From contig NC_084776.1 in assembly GCF_028858725.1 (NCBI RefSeq), positions 372,001 through 436,000 on the forward strand: a stretch of DNA of 64,000 nt. The letters are read 5' to 3'. A model generated the notes under the pieces. It saw only the letters and a program-made list of their open reading frames with translations. It did no database searches and was not told where the DNA came from. This DNA comes from Colius striatus (Eukaryota > Chordata > Aves > Coliiformes > Coliidae). Of this stretch, positions 26,978-47,824 are shown one piece after another. Both the position numbers and the translations under genes were made by a program. Positions within the stretch are counted from its first letter, which is position 1, and the number at the start of each line of letters is the position of its first letter.

Positions 26978-27409
26978 GTGAGCGCCGGCGGCGGCGGCGA
27001 GCGGGCCGGGCGCGGCGCGGGCGGCGGGCGCTGCCCTGGCGCCGGGCGGGGCGGGCCGGTCCCCGGGGGCGGGCCGGGGCGGGGCGGGCGCGGCGGGCCC
27101 GGGGTGGCGGCCGGGGCCGCGGCGGCTCGGCGGGTGCCGTGCGGGGCCGTCGCCGCTGACTCACGGCGCGGGCGTTCGGCGGCTGCCCGGCCGCGCCGCC
27201 CGTCCCGGTCCCCCGCCCCGCCCCGCCCGGGCCCCCGCCCTGCGGCCGAGCAACAGGTGCGCGGGGCCGCCGGCCCGGGGCCTGTCCCCGTCTGCGCCTC
27301 CCCGGGGCCGCCCGCGGGCGCTACGGGCGCGTCCCGCCCCTTCTGCCCGTGCCTGCCGCCAGCCTCCATCCCCCTGCGGACCGGCTGCCCCCGGCCGGGC
27401 CCGCCCCCG

Positions 27410-27426
27410 CCCCCCCCCCCCCCCCC
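27410..27426 (+). repeat. 17-base C run in MAFG intron 1
   Basis: An uninterrupted run of 17 cytosines sits within the GC-rich start of MAFG intron 1. It can form i-motif or G-quadruplex structures and is prone to sequencing and length error. Confidence 0.9.
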
Positions 27427-30338
27427 AACCCCGGCGCGGCCTGGCTCGCAGCGGGTCCTCGGGCCCGGCTCCCGCGAGGACCGGCGACGCTGCCGCGGGG
27501 CGTGCGAGGGGCCCGCGGCCACGGAGGTTTCCTCACCGACTGCCCTTCCCGCCCCGCTCCCGTCGTGGGCAGCCCTCTTGCCTGGGTGTTTTTTGTGGGG
27601 GCGGCGGGTGCCGAGCCTCGGGCTGCGGGGCTAGCTGCCTCGGTGCCCGGCACGGAGGTCCCCGTGTGTCAGCGCTTGCGGGGGTCTCGCGCTCTGGGAT
27701 ACGCAGCGTTTGAGCTGTGTGCTTCGCGGAGGGCACTGCTGGGAGGCTGGAGGTGCCTCCGAGCCGGCTCTTCCCTTCATCCGCATAAGTGGGGTTAAAA
27801 CCACCTGGGTGGGCAGATTCCTTGAGGGAAGAATTGCTGTCAAAGTGCCCTGGATTGGCTTCGAGCGCACCAGTCGCTGTCCTGACTTCATGTGTAATTC
27901 TGGGAGTCATCTGATGTGTTTGGATTCCTGGGAGGGCTGTGTGAACTGATTCACAAGAAAGCAAACAGAGTATGGAATCTACACTAGGAGAGGGAGTTGT
28001 GTGGCGTGCCCGGCTGCTGCCGCAAACCACGTTCCTCTGCCCGCCCGGTGCCCGTGGTGGAGCGCAGCCCCTTCTTCTGCCTCCCGTCCCTGCAGAGGGG
28101 CCTCCCCGTGTCCCGGCTGGCCTGCCTGGAACGGGTGACGTCACCGTGTTTACACGGGGCTCGTGGCACGGTTCTGCTATCAGGAATGTGGAGAATGGGG
28201 CCTGCGTTGAATCTTGTGCCGTGCTGTCAGCTCCCTGGTGCTGCCTTTGAGCTGAGAGGAGAATTGGCTGTGCTTGTGCTGAGTTCAGGCCTTTTGAGCT
28301 CTGGGGAAATGTGTTGAGGCTGCATTTTCTTCACTGCAGTCATTGCATTTGGCACTTTTCAGTGTGATCTTTCTTCAGGAAGCTATCAAAAGCTGAGCAA
28401 TCAGCAGTCTAGAGAGTTAAGCCAAGTTTGGTCTCTGTCTTGGTGCCAGTTCCCTGGGTGTCCACTCCATGAGCTGCCACACAGTCCTTTGATCCTTCAA
28501 ATGGAACACAGAACATGGCCAAAAACTCATCTCTGGGTTGTTGTTCTCATTTTGCTGAGTGAGTTGTGTGTTGATGCGTCTCATTTTGATCCCCTTGGGG
28601 AGGGGGATGAAGAGAGGTGGCATCAGAAGGTGCTTTTGAGGATGGTCGTGTTTCAGCTTTGATGGCTGCTGTGGGAGGCCTCTGCCTGGATTCCTGTGGG
28701 TGAAAAGGCCTGACCCTTAAAGTTCAAAGAGAAAATTAAATTGCTGTTGTCTGGGACCAGCCTCCTGCCCTGTCTGCTGACGGCTCTCCTGCCCCTGTCT
28801 CAGCTTTAGCAGCAGGAAGGAGCCACTGCCTCTGCAGGGTCTGGACTGTGCCGATGCCACAACCTGCCCCAAGGAGCTCTCTGCCCAGCACCCTGCCTGA
28901 TGCAGCACATTTGCTGCCTTGTTTGATGTATTTCAGCTCTACTGTAATAAAGGAAGCTTTGAAGTGCTTGCCAAGCAGCTGGAAATTCTTTAGTGCCACA
29001 AGGCAGACAAATTTCTGTGCTCCCCTGGCTGTACCTGCCCTCGGCTCCCTGTGACTGCCAGAGGACGGTGCACAGAGGTGCTGTGGGGCTGATGGTCTCC
29101 CTGGCTGTTCCCTTCCTTCTCCCCTTTTCGCAGCAGCCATGTTGTTTGCCAAGAAAGGGCAGAGAGGAGAAACACAATGGTACGGGAAAGCAAGAAGAAC
29201 TGATTTTAGCAAGCACTGGCTCCTGTGCTCTCTGTCCTGTGTCAGCCCGCTTCATTGCAGCCAGCTTCCTTGGATGACAAAGTGACCCTTTCTCCACCAG
29301 CACTGTCAGGTGGATGGAGCATTGTCCTCTGGGTATAAATAGCCTTGCCTCCTGGCAGGCTGGAGGCTGAGGGAGTGCTTCTGGCGCTGTCCTGGGGAAC
29401 GCTGACCCCGTTCACCTCTGAAGGTGGTGGGTGCATTGTGGGGAGCCCGCGCCACAGCTGCTGGAAGAGCGTACGTTCGTATTTGCTGACCCGTGCACCT
29501 GGTTCCTGGCTGTAACGGCACATCTTGCATCCAGCAAAGCAGTGGCCAATAAAATCTTTGTTGACCGTTTGGCACGGAAGAGACAGCAGGCACAGTGGGG
29601 TTCCAGCTGCGCTTGGGGAACAGCTGTGGTGCAGCTTCCGGGTGGGCAAGCTGCTGCTGCCTGGGGTAACTCACTGGACAGTGTAGTAGCACTCTGAACT
29701 AAAGCCTGAGGGGAGAGGTATGTAGGGACAGAAACAGCAGCTGGAGTATGAATCGCTGTGAAAACATACCTGGGAATTGCTTTTACCAGTCCTAAGTCCT
29801 GTCTTTGGTGGCAGGGAAGGAAGCTGCTCTCCTCTCGCTTTGGCTGCCCTTAATCTTTGATTTCTAATGTGTGGACCTGCTTGGCTCTGAGGAAAAAGGA
29901 GAGAGAGAGAGAGTGGTTCTGGGCCCTGGTGTTGCCAGTGATAGGGATTTTCTCCCAGAAGGAAGCTGCTGCTGGGTTGGGTTTGTGGGACTGGGAGAGG
30001 TGAAGGCTGCTGAGTTTGCAAGGGGATTCCAGTGTGCCCGAATACTTCCTTGTGCTGCAGGATCGGGTTGTCCTTCTGCTCCTTGGGAGAGGGTGGGTGC
30101 AGAACTTTGACTTGAACCTGGATGTGCTGGCTTTCCGAAGCAAAGGCTTCCCCTGCCTTCCTTGCCCAGGGTGGCATGTTCTTGAACCGAACTGCCTGTG
30201 TCCTTGGGGCCACCTCGAACCCTTGTGCTGGGGAGCTTGGGCTGTGCTCGGGTGGCTGTTGGGAGGGTGTGCTGCAGCGACCGGCTTCGCTCAGCAGCGA
30301 GGGGATGGGGCTGGAGGCAGGAGGGCAGGGCGCCAGCG

Positions 30339-30351
30339 TGCTGAGTCAGCG
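30339..30351 (+). promoter_or_regulatory. MAFG: Maf recognition element / ARE in MAFG intron 1
   Basis: TGCTGAGTCAGCG matches the 13-base T-MARE consensus TGCTGAGTCAGCA at 12 of 13 positions and contains an antioxidant-response core (TGAnnnnGC). It lies about 380 bases before the first coding exon of MAFG. Mammalian MAFG is known to be induced by NRF2-small Maf dimers, so self-regulation is plausible, though binding is not shown by sequence alone. Confidence 0.7.
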
Positions 30352-30757
30352 TGACTGGCCGGGAGCAGCCCTGCTCTGCGCCCTGCTGCCTCACCGGCTA
30401 TTTTTAACGATGTGGCTTCCGTGTGTTCTGACTCCTCCTGGCTTTCTAATTTCCCCCCACCTCAAGCAAAAAAAACCCCAACCCCAAGCAAACCCAAGCA
30501 GCATTGCCACAAAGTCTCTGTGGGAGTAGGGGCGTGGAAAGGCAGCAGGTTCTCCTCAGGGACAGAATCTGTGGCTTGTGAGTCCAGCTCAGTCGGGTGC
30601 TTGTCGAGGGTCGTCTGGGGAGGGGGCAGTGGATGTGCAGCAGCACAGAGCACTGCTGCTGGACCCTGACACAGGAATGTCAGAGCCTCTGCCGCATCCT
30701 GGGGGCTAACCTGACCTTCCTTTCCTTCCAGAACCTGATTCACAAGGCTGTCGTGTT

Positions 30758-31334
<577 letters not shown>

Positions 31335-34300
31335 TGAAGCGAGTGTTGCCTGAGCTTGTCTGTGCAGGGCAATTAGGCACAAAACCAGCCTGGAATCCCC
31401 AAAGCACAAACCCTCCCCACATGGGTCCGGGTTCCTTCTACGCGGCCCAGGACTGGCCTGATGGTCACTCCAGTTTAATTTTGTTGTGTCCAGATTGGTT
31501 TGAGCAGTGGTGATGCGTCCCTTGTCCTGTGCAGACAGAGCCTCCCACCCAGCAGTCTGTAGCCCTCGGGACAGACTGCCAGATCTTGGTTTCGTAGCCA
31601 AAGAAAGTCTGCGCAGCGTGGCCGGTGGAAGGGCTGGGGGAGGCCTGCGGGGAGGCTTCCTTCCCAGGGGCCGGGAGCCCTCGTCTTCGGTTGCTTCCAA
31701 AGGCTTCATTTCATTGCTCTTCCAGGTGGTGCATCTCGGTGCCTGGCTGCCAGGCGCCTCAACCTGCTGCTTTTGCCTCTTTTGGTACCTGTAGTTGCAG
31801 TCAGGGTGTTCTGTGTAGTAGGTTTTCATTCCTTTCTAGGTGTGCCTCTGTGCCCAAGCAGTGGGTTTCCTGCAGCCGTCCGTTGCGTTAGCTGTGTGCG
31901 TGAGCAGTGGTGGGAAGGCAGATGCTGTCGTGCCCTGCTGCCTCTGCCCCTGCAGCGGGGAGGGAGCTGGGCAGGGCCCTCGCAGGGCCCAGCACCCCAG
32001 GGGAGGGAGGGAAGGTACCATGTCGACTGCAGGCCGGTTTTGTGCCTAATGTGTTGCACTGAACAAGACCAAAATCACTAGTTGTTCCCGTGTTTTGAGG
32101 GTATCAAGTGTCTCTAGTGTGATGGTTTACACAACCAGTTTATGTGGTTAAATAGCCCTTTATTTAAAGAGAGAAACATCGTTTTAAGAGTTATTAAATT
32201 ATCTAAGTTTAAAATTAAAATCAGACAGAAGAGAGAGCGTATTTATAGTCAGCTTTTTTATCTGAGAGGGCGAGAATATTTGGCCATAGGAATGGGGAAA
32301 TATTCTCGGAGACTTTGCTAGTTAAAAGTTAATAAAGAAATAATTTTAAAGTTTCTCATGAACCTCCCGCAACCTGTTTGTGGCTCTGAGGTTGGTTTTT
32401 ATAAAGAGTTATCAGACTTTATTTATAAAACTTAGAAAAAGACAAAAAAAGAGGCAAGTCCTGTTTGATATCTTTTTGCAATTGTACCAAAAGTGACTTA
32501 TTCTTGACCTTGCTGGCTTCCGTCGTGTCCCCTCGTGTTGCGCTCTCTGTGCTCTCCGAGCTCTCGCGTGGCGCTGTGCTGGTGCCGGTGGCTGCTGTGG
32601 CCATGTGCTGTCCTTTCATGCTGCCCTTGTTTCCCCCAAGCTCAGCTGAGAGATGGAGTCGGGATCTCTGAATTCTCTGGGATCCCAGCGCACAGGCAAA
32701 GGTGCCGCTGCTCTGAAGGCAAAAACAAAGGGCTCTGTGCAGAGGGTGCTGCAGGAGCAGCGGCTGCCCTGCACACAGCTCTGTGCAGAGGGTGCTGCAG
32801 GAGCCTCTGGCTGAGCAGCTGACACAGGGAACTCAGCTGAACGGGGAAAGCGCTGCGCTCTCCTTCCTTCAGCAAAGCTGGTGGGAAATGAAAGAACGGA
32901 GAGTTGTCTGAGTTTAGGAGGAGACTGATGGGATGTGGCTCTGGAATTGGATCCTGTGGTCAGAACTTGGTTTGCTCTCGTGGCTCATCTGACTAGAGGG
33001 GCGAGTCTGCCTGCCTTCTAGGCAGCATGGTACCAGCACTAGTCCTGAGTGTCTACATATTGCTGAAAATCAAGCTGTGGTGTGGTCAGTGTCCTTCCCA
33101 GTGCAGCTTCTGTCTGTGAGTCTTGGAAAAGTGCTCAGACCTACAGCCTTGTGACACAGGTGAGAAGCTATTTGTGGCCAGGCTCCGCTTCCACAAACGT
33201 TTTGATCTTCCTCTCCCCTCCCCAAAGATTTGAGATGATTACTGATCTGTTTTAGAGAAGCAGGATGTGGGGGGTGAAGTCAATGTGATGTCCTGTCTGC
33301 TGAAAAGTCTCCTGGGTGGAGGGGGCAGTCCAGGATGGTGCAAGTGGAGCTGCAAGTCTTGCAGAGAGTTCACTGTACTGGGTGGGTTTTGGTGATGTGG
33401 TTCTCGTGTACCTGAAATGATGCTGCTGTCCCCTGGGCTGAGAAGCTGGTAAACCTGATGAAAGCTGCAAGGCATCAGGAGAGGAGCAGACAGTTGGTGA
33501 GGATTTCCTGCTGGAGAGGAAGATCAGCTTTGCTCTGATTGATCTGGAATATATGGAGATACTGTTTGAGATGTTTTTCCAAGTGAACTTTGTGAACAAG
33601 GAGCAGGTTAGAACATTGCCTCCAGGCTTCCCCTCTCCCAACCCTGGGCTTTTTCTTCTCTGAGCTGAAGTGTGTGACATGCTGCTTCCCAGCCAGTCAC
33701 CGGATGGGCTACGCACTGAGCACGGAGCTCTGGGCTCTAACCTTTGTCTTCCAGCTGGTGACCTGGTGCCTGGGAGAGGTGAGATGTTCCAGTTGGTCTG
33801 GGGTGTCGGTCCCAGCCCTGTCCCTCCTGGTGCCAGCCTGAGATCGAATCTGGCTAGAGAGACATTCTGCACCCAGCCGAAGGCCTGACCTCAGCAGGGG
33901 GAGCTGCCAAGGTTGTGTGTGTGGGGATGGTTAGGAACTGAGCTCCAGGGGCTGGAGGCTGCGGTGTGAAGAAAGCCCCATCATCAGAGCAGGTGATTGA
34001 TGACAGGCAACCCTGCAGGCACAGAAGACTTGCTTCTGTTGTACTCTGCAGCAAGGAGTGCCCACGTCCTGCCCTGCCTGCCGGCTGGAGCAAGACCGTG
34101 AGTGAGGAGAACAGAACAGGCACCAGCACCGACTCCACCAGGTGCTAAAACACTGTTTGTCCTCCTCTCTGCGGTGCTTGCTAGCTCCCGGCCCCAGCCT
34201 GCTCCGAGCAGCCCAGTGTGTTTGGTGAGGAGGCCGTAGGTGCGAAGCCGTGGCCACAGGGCACCTGTGTAGTGAAACAAGCTCTGCAGGCGCTGGGCTG

Positions 34301-34915
34301 GAGGTCGGTGGGGACAAGATCCCCTCCTCAGTGCTGCTTCCCTACGCTACTGCCTTGGTTTTGGTTTTGTTTTCAGTGAAGTGTTGGACTCTGAGTGACT
34401 TGTGCCGTGTCCAAGGAGTCTCCTGTCCCGCTCCGGGGGCCCCGCTGCCCTGCCGGCTGCCTTCCTCCACCCCGAGCCGTCACGCTGACCTCTCTCTCAT
34501 ATATAGCGTTCTGGCGTGTGACAGTTCTTGTTCCTGAGGTGCTCGTCCGTTTGGTTTCCTGCTGTGAAGGGTGTCGTGTTTTCTTTCTCCTTTCCCCGGG
34601 GCCGTTCCCACGCTGGCTGGGGGGAGCTGCCCCGGCCGCAGCGACCCCGCGGAGCGGCCCCGCCACGGGGGTTTGTGTATCTTGTGGTGAATTGTGTAAA
34701 GCGGCCCGGGGCCTGCGCGGGCCGGGCCGGGCCGTTGTCCGGGGCTCGGGCCGGGGGGGCCGCGGCGGGGGCCCGGCGCGGGGCTGCGGGGGCGGCGCGG
34801 GGCGGTATTTATTGCTAAGTTATTTCCCGGGGCGGGCCGGGCGTTATTTATTGCTGTACAGAGTCCGCCCGCGGCCGCCGTTTTGTACGTGACAATAAAC
34901 CGCTTTCAAACAGCA
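31335..34915 (+). other. MAFG: Long MAFG 3' UTR
   Basis: About 3.6 kb with no coding exon runs from the MAFG stop to the AATAAA at 34894. Mammalian MAFG also has a multi-kilobase 3' UTR. A strikingly AT-rich island at 32090-32460 holds an internal AATAAA at 32331-32336, a candidate proximal poly(A) site. Near the 3' end, two TTATTTATTGCT elements (AU-rich type) flank 34805-34857 inside otherwise GC-rich sequence. A 27-base direct repeat lies at 32732-32758 and 32778-32804. Confidence 0.7.
34894..34899 (+). terminator. MAFG: Distal poly(A) signal of MAFG
   Basis: Canonical AATAAA preceded by a TTTTGTACGTGAC stretch. It is the last plus-strand hexamer before SIRT7, whose ATG is 133 bases downstream. 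Confidence 0.8.
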
Positions 34916-35031
34916 GCGCCTCGCGCTTCCTTCGGGCGCGGTCCGCCCCGGCGCTGGGGGGCGCTGCCGCCGGCGGAAGCGGCGCGGGGCGGGGGCGGGG
35001 GCCGGCAGCGGAAGCGGCCGCTTCCGGGGCG
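34916..35031 (+). promoter_or_regulatory. SIRT7: SIRT7 core promoter with palindromic ETS sites
   Basis: About 115 bases separate the presumed MAFG cleavage site from the SIRT7 ATG, so the promoter core must lie here or overlap MAFG. It contains GC boxes, a GCGGAAGC ETS-type site near 34974, and an 18-base perfect palindrome, CGGAAGCGGCCGCTTCCG, at 35009-35026. The palindrome is two inverted GGAA/TTCC ETS cores around a NotI site, five bases before the ATG. Confidence 0.7.
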
Positions 35032-38000
35032 ATGGCGGCCGGCGGCAGCCTCAGCCGCTCGGAGCGGAAGGCGGCGGCGCGCGCCGAGATCCTTCAGCAG
35101 GAGGAGCAGCGGGACCGGCGGAGGCAGGTACGTGCGGGCCCGGGCCCGGCGCCCGCCCCGCCGCCGCGGGCCGCCGTGACGCGCCGCCTGTGCCGCGCAG
35201 GTGTCCCGCATCTGGAGGAAGCCGCCGGCCGAGCGCAGTCCCGAGGAGAGCCACGTCCTGAGCGAGAGCGAGGACATCGTGCGGGAGCTCGAGCGGCGCC
35301 GCAAGCGGCGGGAGCGGCTGCGCCGGCGGCAGGAGGAGGTGCGCGGCGGGGAGCGGGAGGGCGGGGACGGAGCCGCTGCCCCTCGCCGCGCGGAGCAGCC
35401 CGCGGGCGGGGACGGGGCCCCCGGGCCTGGGCGCGAAACCGCCGTGCCGCGGAGCGGGAGCCCCGTCTGCGTGTCGGTGTCGCGGGAGCCCGGCAGCCGC
35501 CGAAAGCTCTTCCCACGCGAGCTCGGTTCCTGGGCGCTGCGTGGGCAGGTCTCCTGGGAGCACGGGTGTGCAGAGGCTGCTGTGCCAGCAGCTTCTCGCT
35601 GTCTCTTCCACAGACAGCACCCGCATTCTTCTGTCCAGAATCAATTTCCGATAATGCTTTTGTGGCTCGGTCCAGGCCAGGCCCGTGTCAGAACACAGGC
35701 AGCTCTCTGTTCCTTGCTGTTCAGCAGTGCACTGCATCACAGAAACGTGTGAACTGGCTCAGTTGTATTCTGCAGGTGTGTGACGAGCCAGAGGAGCTGA
35801 AGAGAAAGGCTATTGAGCTGGCCAAGGCTGTCCGTAACGCCAAGCACCTCGTCATCTACACAGGAGCTGGGATCAGTACGGTAGGGCTCTCTGGGAGTGA
35901 GTGGCTGGAGCTTTGTGGGCTCCTTCAGGAGCTCTGCATGGTGTCTGGGCCCTGTGGTTTCCAAATGACAGCATGATGAAGTCAGCTGCCTGTGTTAATG
36001 AGCAAGTAGAAGTAGCTAGTGATGAACAGAACTTAGAAATGATGGTTTCAGTGGCTTCTGGGAAAATGGAAATCTGGTTCTGCCTCTTCTAAGGTGACAC
36101 AGTTCAGGGATGTGTGACAAATGCAATGAGAACCTTGTCATTTCTCTTTCCTACAGTCTGTGCTGGAACAGAGCAGGGTTCTGGGCAGGGTGGATGAGTG
36201 CTAATGTCACGGGTGTTCTTGCTGGAGAATGCCGAGTGCAGGGAGCCAGAAATCAGGGTCTGGTGGAAATAAGAACAGGTTCGAGAATTGAGTTCTCTGT
36301 AGGGAAATGGGAAGTACTGAGGGTCAGAAGGAGTTCTGGGTGCATTCCATAATGGTGAAACTGGAGAAAATAAATGCTGGAGGTGAAAGTGAGAGCTGTT
36401 GTCAGGCAGATGACAGAGAGAGATGACATATGAAAAGAAAGCTTTCCTGCAACCAGGGAACCACTGTGCTAGGAAACTTGGAGTGAATGAAAAGGCAGCT
36501 GTGAATGGAGTGTGTCTGGTTGTCCTGGAGAGACCAGGTTGATGTGTTTCTGGGTGAGGGGTGGGAACCTTCCTGTCAGGACTTGTTTTTTCTGTCCCAA
36601 TAACACAGGCAGCTTCTATCCCAGACTACAGAGGCCCTAATGGCATCTGGACATTGCTGCAGAAGGGCAGGAGCATCAGGTAGGGAGGCAAATCCTGAGC
36701 TGTGTAGCAGGAACCTGATCCTGAAGCACAGAGGAATGGTGATCACAGCCTGTTTTTTTCCTTTCCCCCCACGCTGCTTGTCAGGGCCACAGATCTGAGC
36801 GAGGCAGAGCCCACGCTCACCCACATGAGCATTGCCTGCCTACACAAACACAACCTGGTAAGATGTCTGTTCCACACTTCCTTCTGTTCCTCTAAGGATG
36901 ATAAATAAAATCTAATTGGGGGGGGGGGGGGGTAAAAGGTCTTTCCATGAGATTGCCCAACCGTTTTTTACTCAAGTGGCTACACAGCCATGTAGCAGAA
37001 AGCATCTGTGCTCACGTCCAGATGAGCCTTTCTAGCTCCAGACTGGAGCTCCGGCAGTTTTTCCCTGGTGCCTTTAATGCCTTGTATTTGTCTCCTGGCC
37101 TGGCTGGTCCAGAGACCTGCCCCACATTGAGCCAGCGCCCTGGGGCTCAGCCCAGCAGGGGACTCTTGGCATCTGGCCCATTGACGCTCCTCTGCGGGTT
37201 CTGCTCTGAGCTTTGGGGAGCGTGTTGAGGGTCAGAGGCTGCCGCCAGGCCCCGTGCATGCCAGGCCTCAGCGTTTCCCTCTCTCCAAGGTGCAGCATGT
37301 GGTGTCTCAGAACTGTGATGGGCTGCACCTGCGCAGCGGGTTACCCCGAGCAGCCATATCCGAGCTCCACGGGAACATGTACATAGAGGTGAGTGCCCAG
37401 AAGGGCAGCAGCCCCACAGATGGGGATGCAAACCAGGCAAACCACCTCCTCCCAGCTCAGGAGGATTTAGTACCGGGGCTGTTTAGTTCCTGTCCTCAGG
37501 CCATCAGGTTTGGGGTGACCTCGTTAGCAAGCACCAAACTGGCGTTCAGTACAGCCCTGCAGCTTTGTCTCTGAACTTCCCAGAGCGCTCTTGCTTCTGC
37601 TTGCTCTTCCTCTGCCCTCTGGAATCCCTCCTTCCACACAGCCCACAGCCTCCCTGTAATTCCACTTGCTAGCTGAGGTTTTCCAGGCTTTCCCGAGTCA
37701 GCACCTGCTCCCCGATGATCCCTTCTGCTGCTTCCCCCTTCCTGTCCCCGGGAAGGGCGTTTCTCTGGGAGGGCTGGCAGGCTTGCTCACGGCCTTTCAC
37801 GGGCCAGATGCTAACGATGTAACGGGTTTTCTACTTTGTCCTGCACCAGGTCTGCACTTCCTGCACGCCCAACAGAGAGTACGTGCGAGTATTTGATGTG
37901 ACAGAGCGCACAGCCCTGCACAGGCATCACACTGGCAGGATGTGCCACAAGTGTGGGGCACAGTTGAGAGATACAATCGTCCACTTTGGGGAGAAGGGGA

Positions 38001-38904
38001 CGTTGAGGCAGCCCCTGAACTGGGAAGCAGCAACAGAAGCTGCAAGCAAAGCAGATGTGATTCTTTGTCTGGGTTCCAGCTTAAAGGTAACTTTAGAGAC
38101 TCGGTGAAGATTGTTAGCAGCCTTCCCTCTTGGTGATACACCTTGGTGCTGAGCAGTCTCCTCCCAAACAGACAACTGTAAACTCTGGTGTCAGGACTCG
38201 CCCACCACCTGTGATAGTCTCTCTTCCTCCCTCTTTCCCCTCCTGGTAATACATTCCTTTTCCTCTCGCCGATGCGGTTCGCAGCCCCGCGGGCCTGTGG
38301 CTAGGCTCACGCCCTCTCTTCCGTGGCAGGTTCTGAAAAAGTACCCGCGCCTGTGGTGCATGAGCAAACCCCCCCCGCGCCGCCCCAAGCTCTACATCGT
38401 GAACCTGCAGGTGAGGTTGGAGGGGCCCGGGCCCGCCGGCTGCCACCGCGGGGGGAGCCCCGGCCGCTCCCGGGCCGGCGCCGGGGCGGGGGGCGGCCGC
38501 GGCCTCAGCTCCGGCGTCGCTCCCGCAGTGGACCCCGAAGGACGACCTGGCCGCCCTGAAGCTGCACGGCCGCTGCGACGACGTCATGCGGCTGCTGATG
38601 GCCGAGCTGGGCCTGGACGTCCCGCGCTACGACCGGTGAGCGGCCCCGGCCCCGCCCCGAGCCCGCCGCGGCGCCCGCCCGGCAGCCCGCCCCACGCGCG
38701 TCCTGTGTCCGCAGGGCCCGCGACCCCATCTTCGCGCTGGCCGAGCCGCTGCGGCCCGGAGAGGAAGCCACGCACTCGCGGAAGCCCGTGGCGCGGGAGG
38801 AGGCGCCGGCGCGGGAGGAGGCGGCGCGGGAGGAGCCCGCCCGGGCCGGGGGGTGGCTGGGCCGCGGCTGCGCCAAGGGCGCCCGGCGCAGGAAAAGCAG
38901 CTGA
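35032..38904 (+). CDS. SIRT7: SIRT7, NAD-dependent protein deacylase sirtuin-7
   Basis: Nucleolar class IV sirtuin that removes acyl groups, notably from H3K18ac, and supports Pol I transcription. Coding exons: 35032-35127, 35201-35338, 35776-35880, 36609-36679, 36785-36857, 37290-37388, 37850-38086, 38330-38410, 38529-38635, 38715-38904. They join in phase to 398 residues (human 400). The N-terminus is very arginine- and glutamate-rich. The NAD-binding motif GAGIST is followed by [12 protein letters not shown]; next come SQNCDGLH and the catalytic His188 in ELHGNMY. Zinc ligands are Cys196, Cys199, Cys226 and Cys229, and GSSLKV follows. The C-terminal tail holds three Ala-Arg-Glu-Glu units encoded by a 12-base repeat (38791-38835) that human SIRT7 lacks, then the basic [12 protein letters not shown] nucleolar-signal-like end. 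The stop is only 138 bases before the PCYT2 ATG. Confidence 0.97.
36904..36932 (+). repeat. AATAAA followed by a 15-base G run in SIRT7 intron 5
   Basis: A canonical AATAAA at 36904-36909 is followed 8 bases later by an uninterrupted run of 15 guanines (36918-36932). It lies about 47 bases after the exon 5 splice donor. The G run is a polymorphism-prone homopolymer and a possible G-rich auxiliary element. Confidence 0.9.
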
Positions 38905-39041
38905 GCGCCGCGCCCCAAGATGGCAGCGCGGGGCGGGCGGGGCGGGGCGGCGCGGCGGGAGGGGCGGGGGACGGGCGGCGGCGCCGCGCAGCCGGAGCCG
39001 GAGCCGGGCGGCGGGAGGGGCGGCGGGGCCGCGGCGGGGCC

Positions 39042-47824
<8,783 letters not shown>

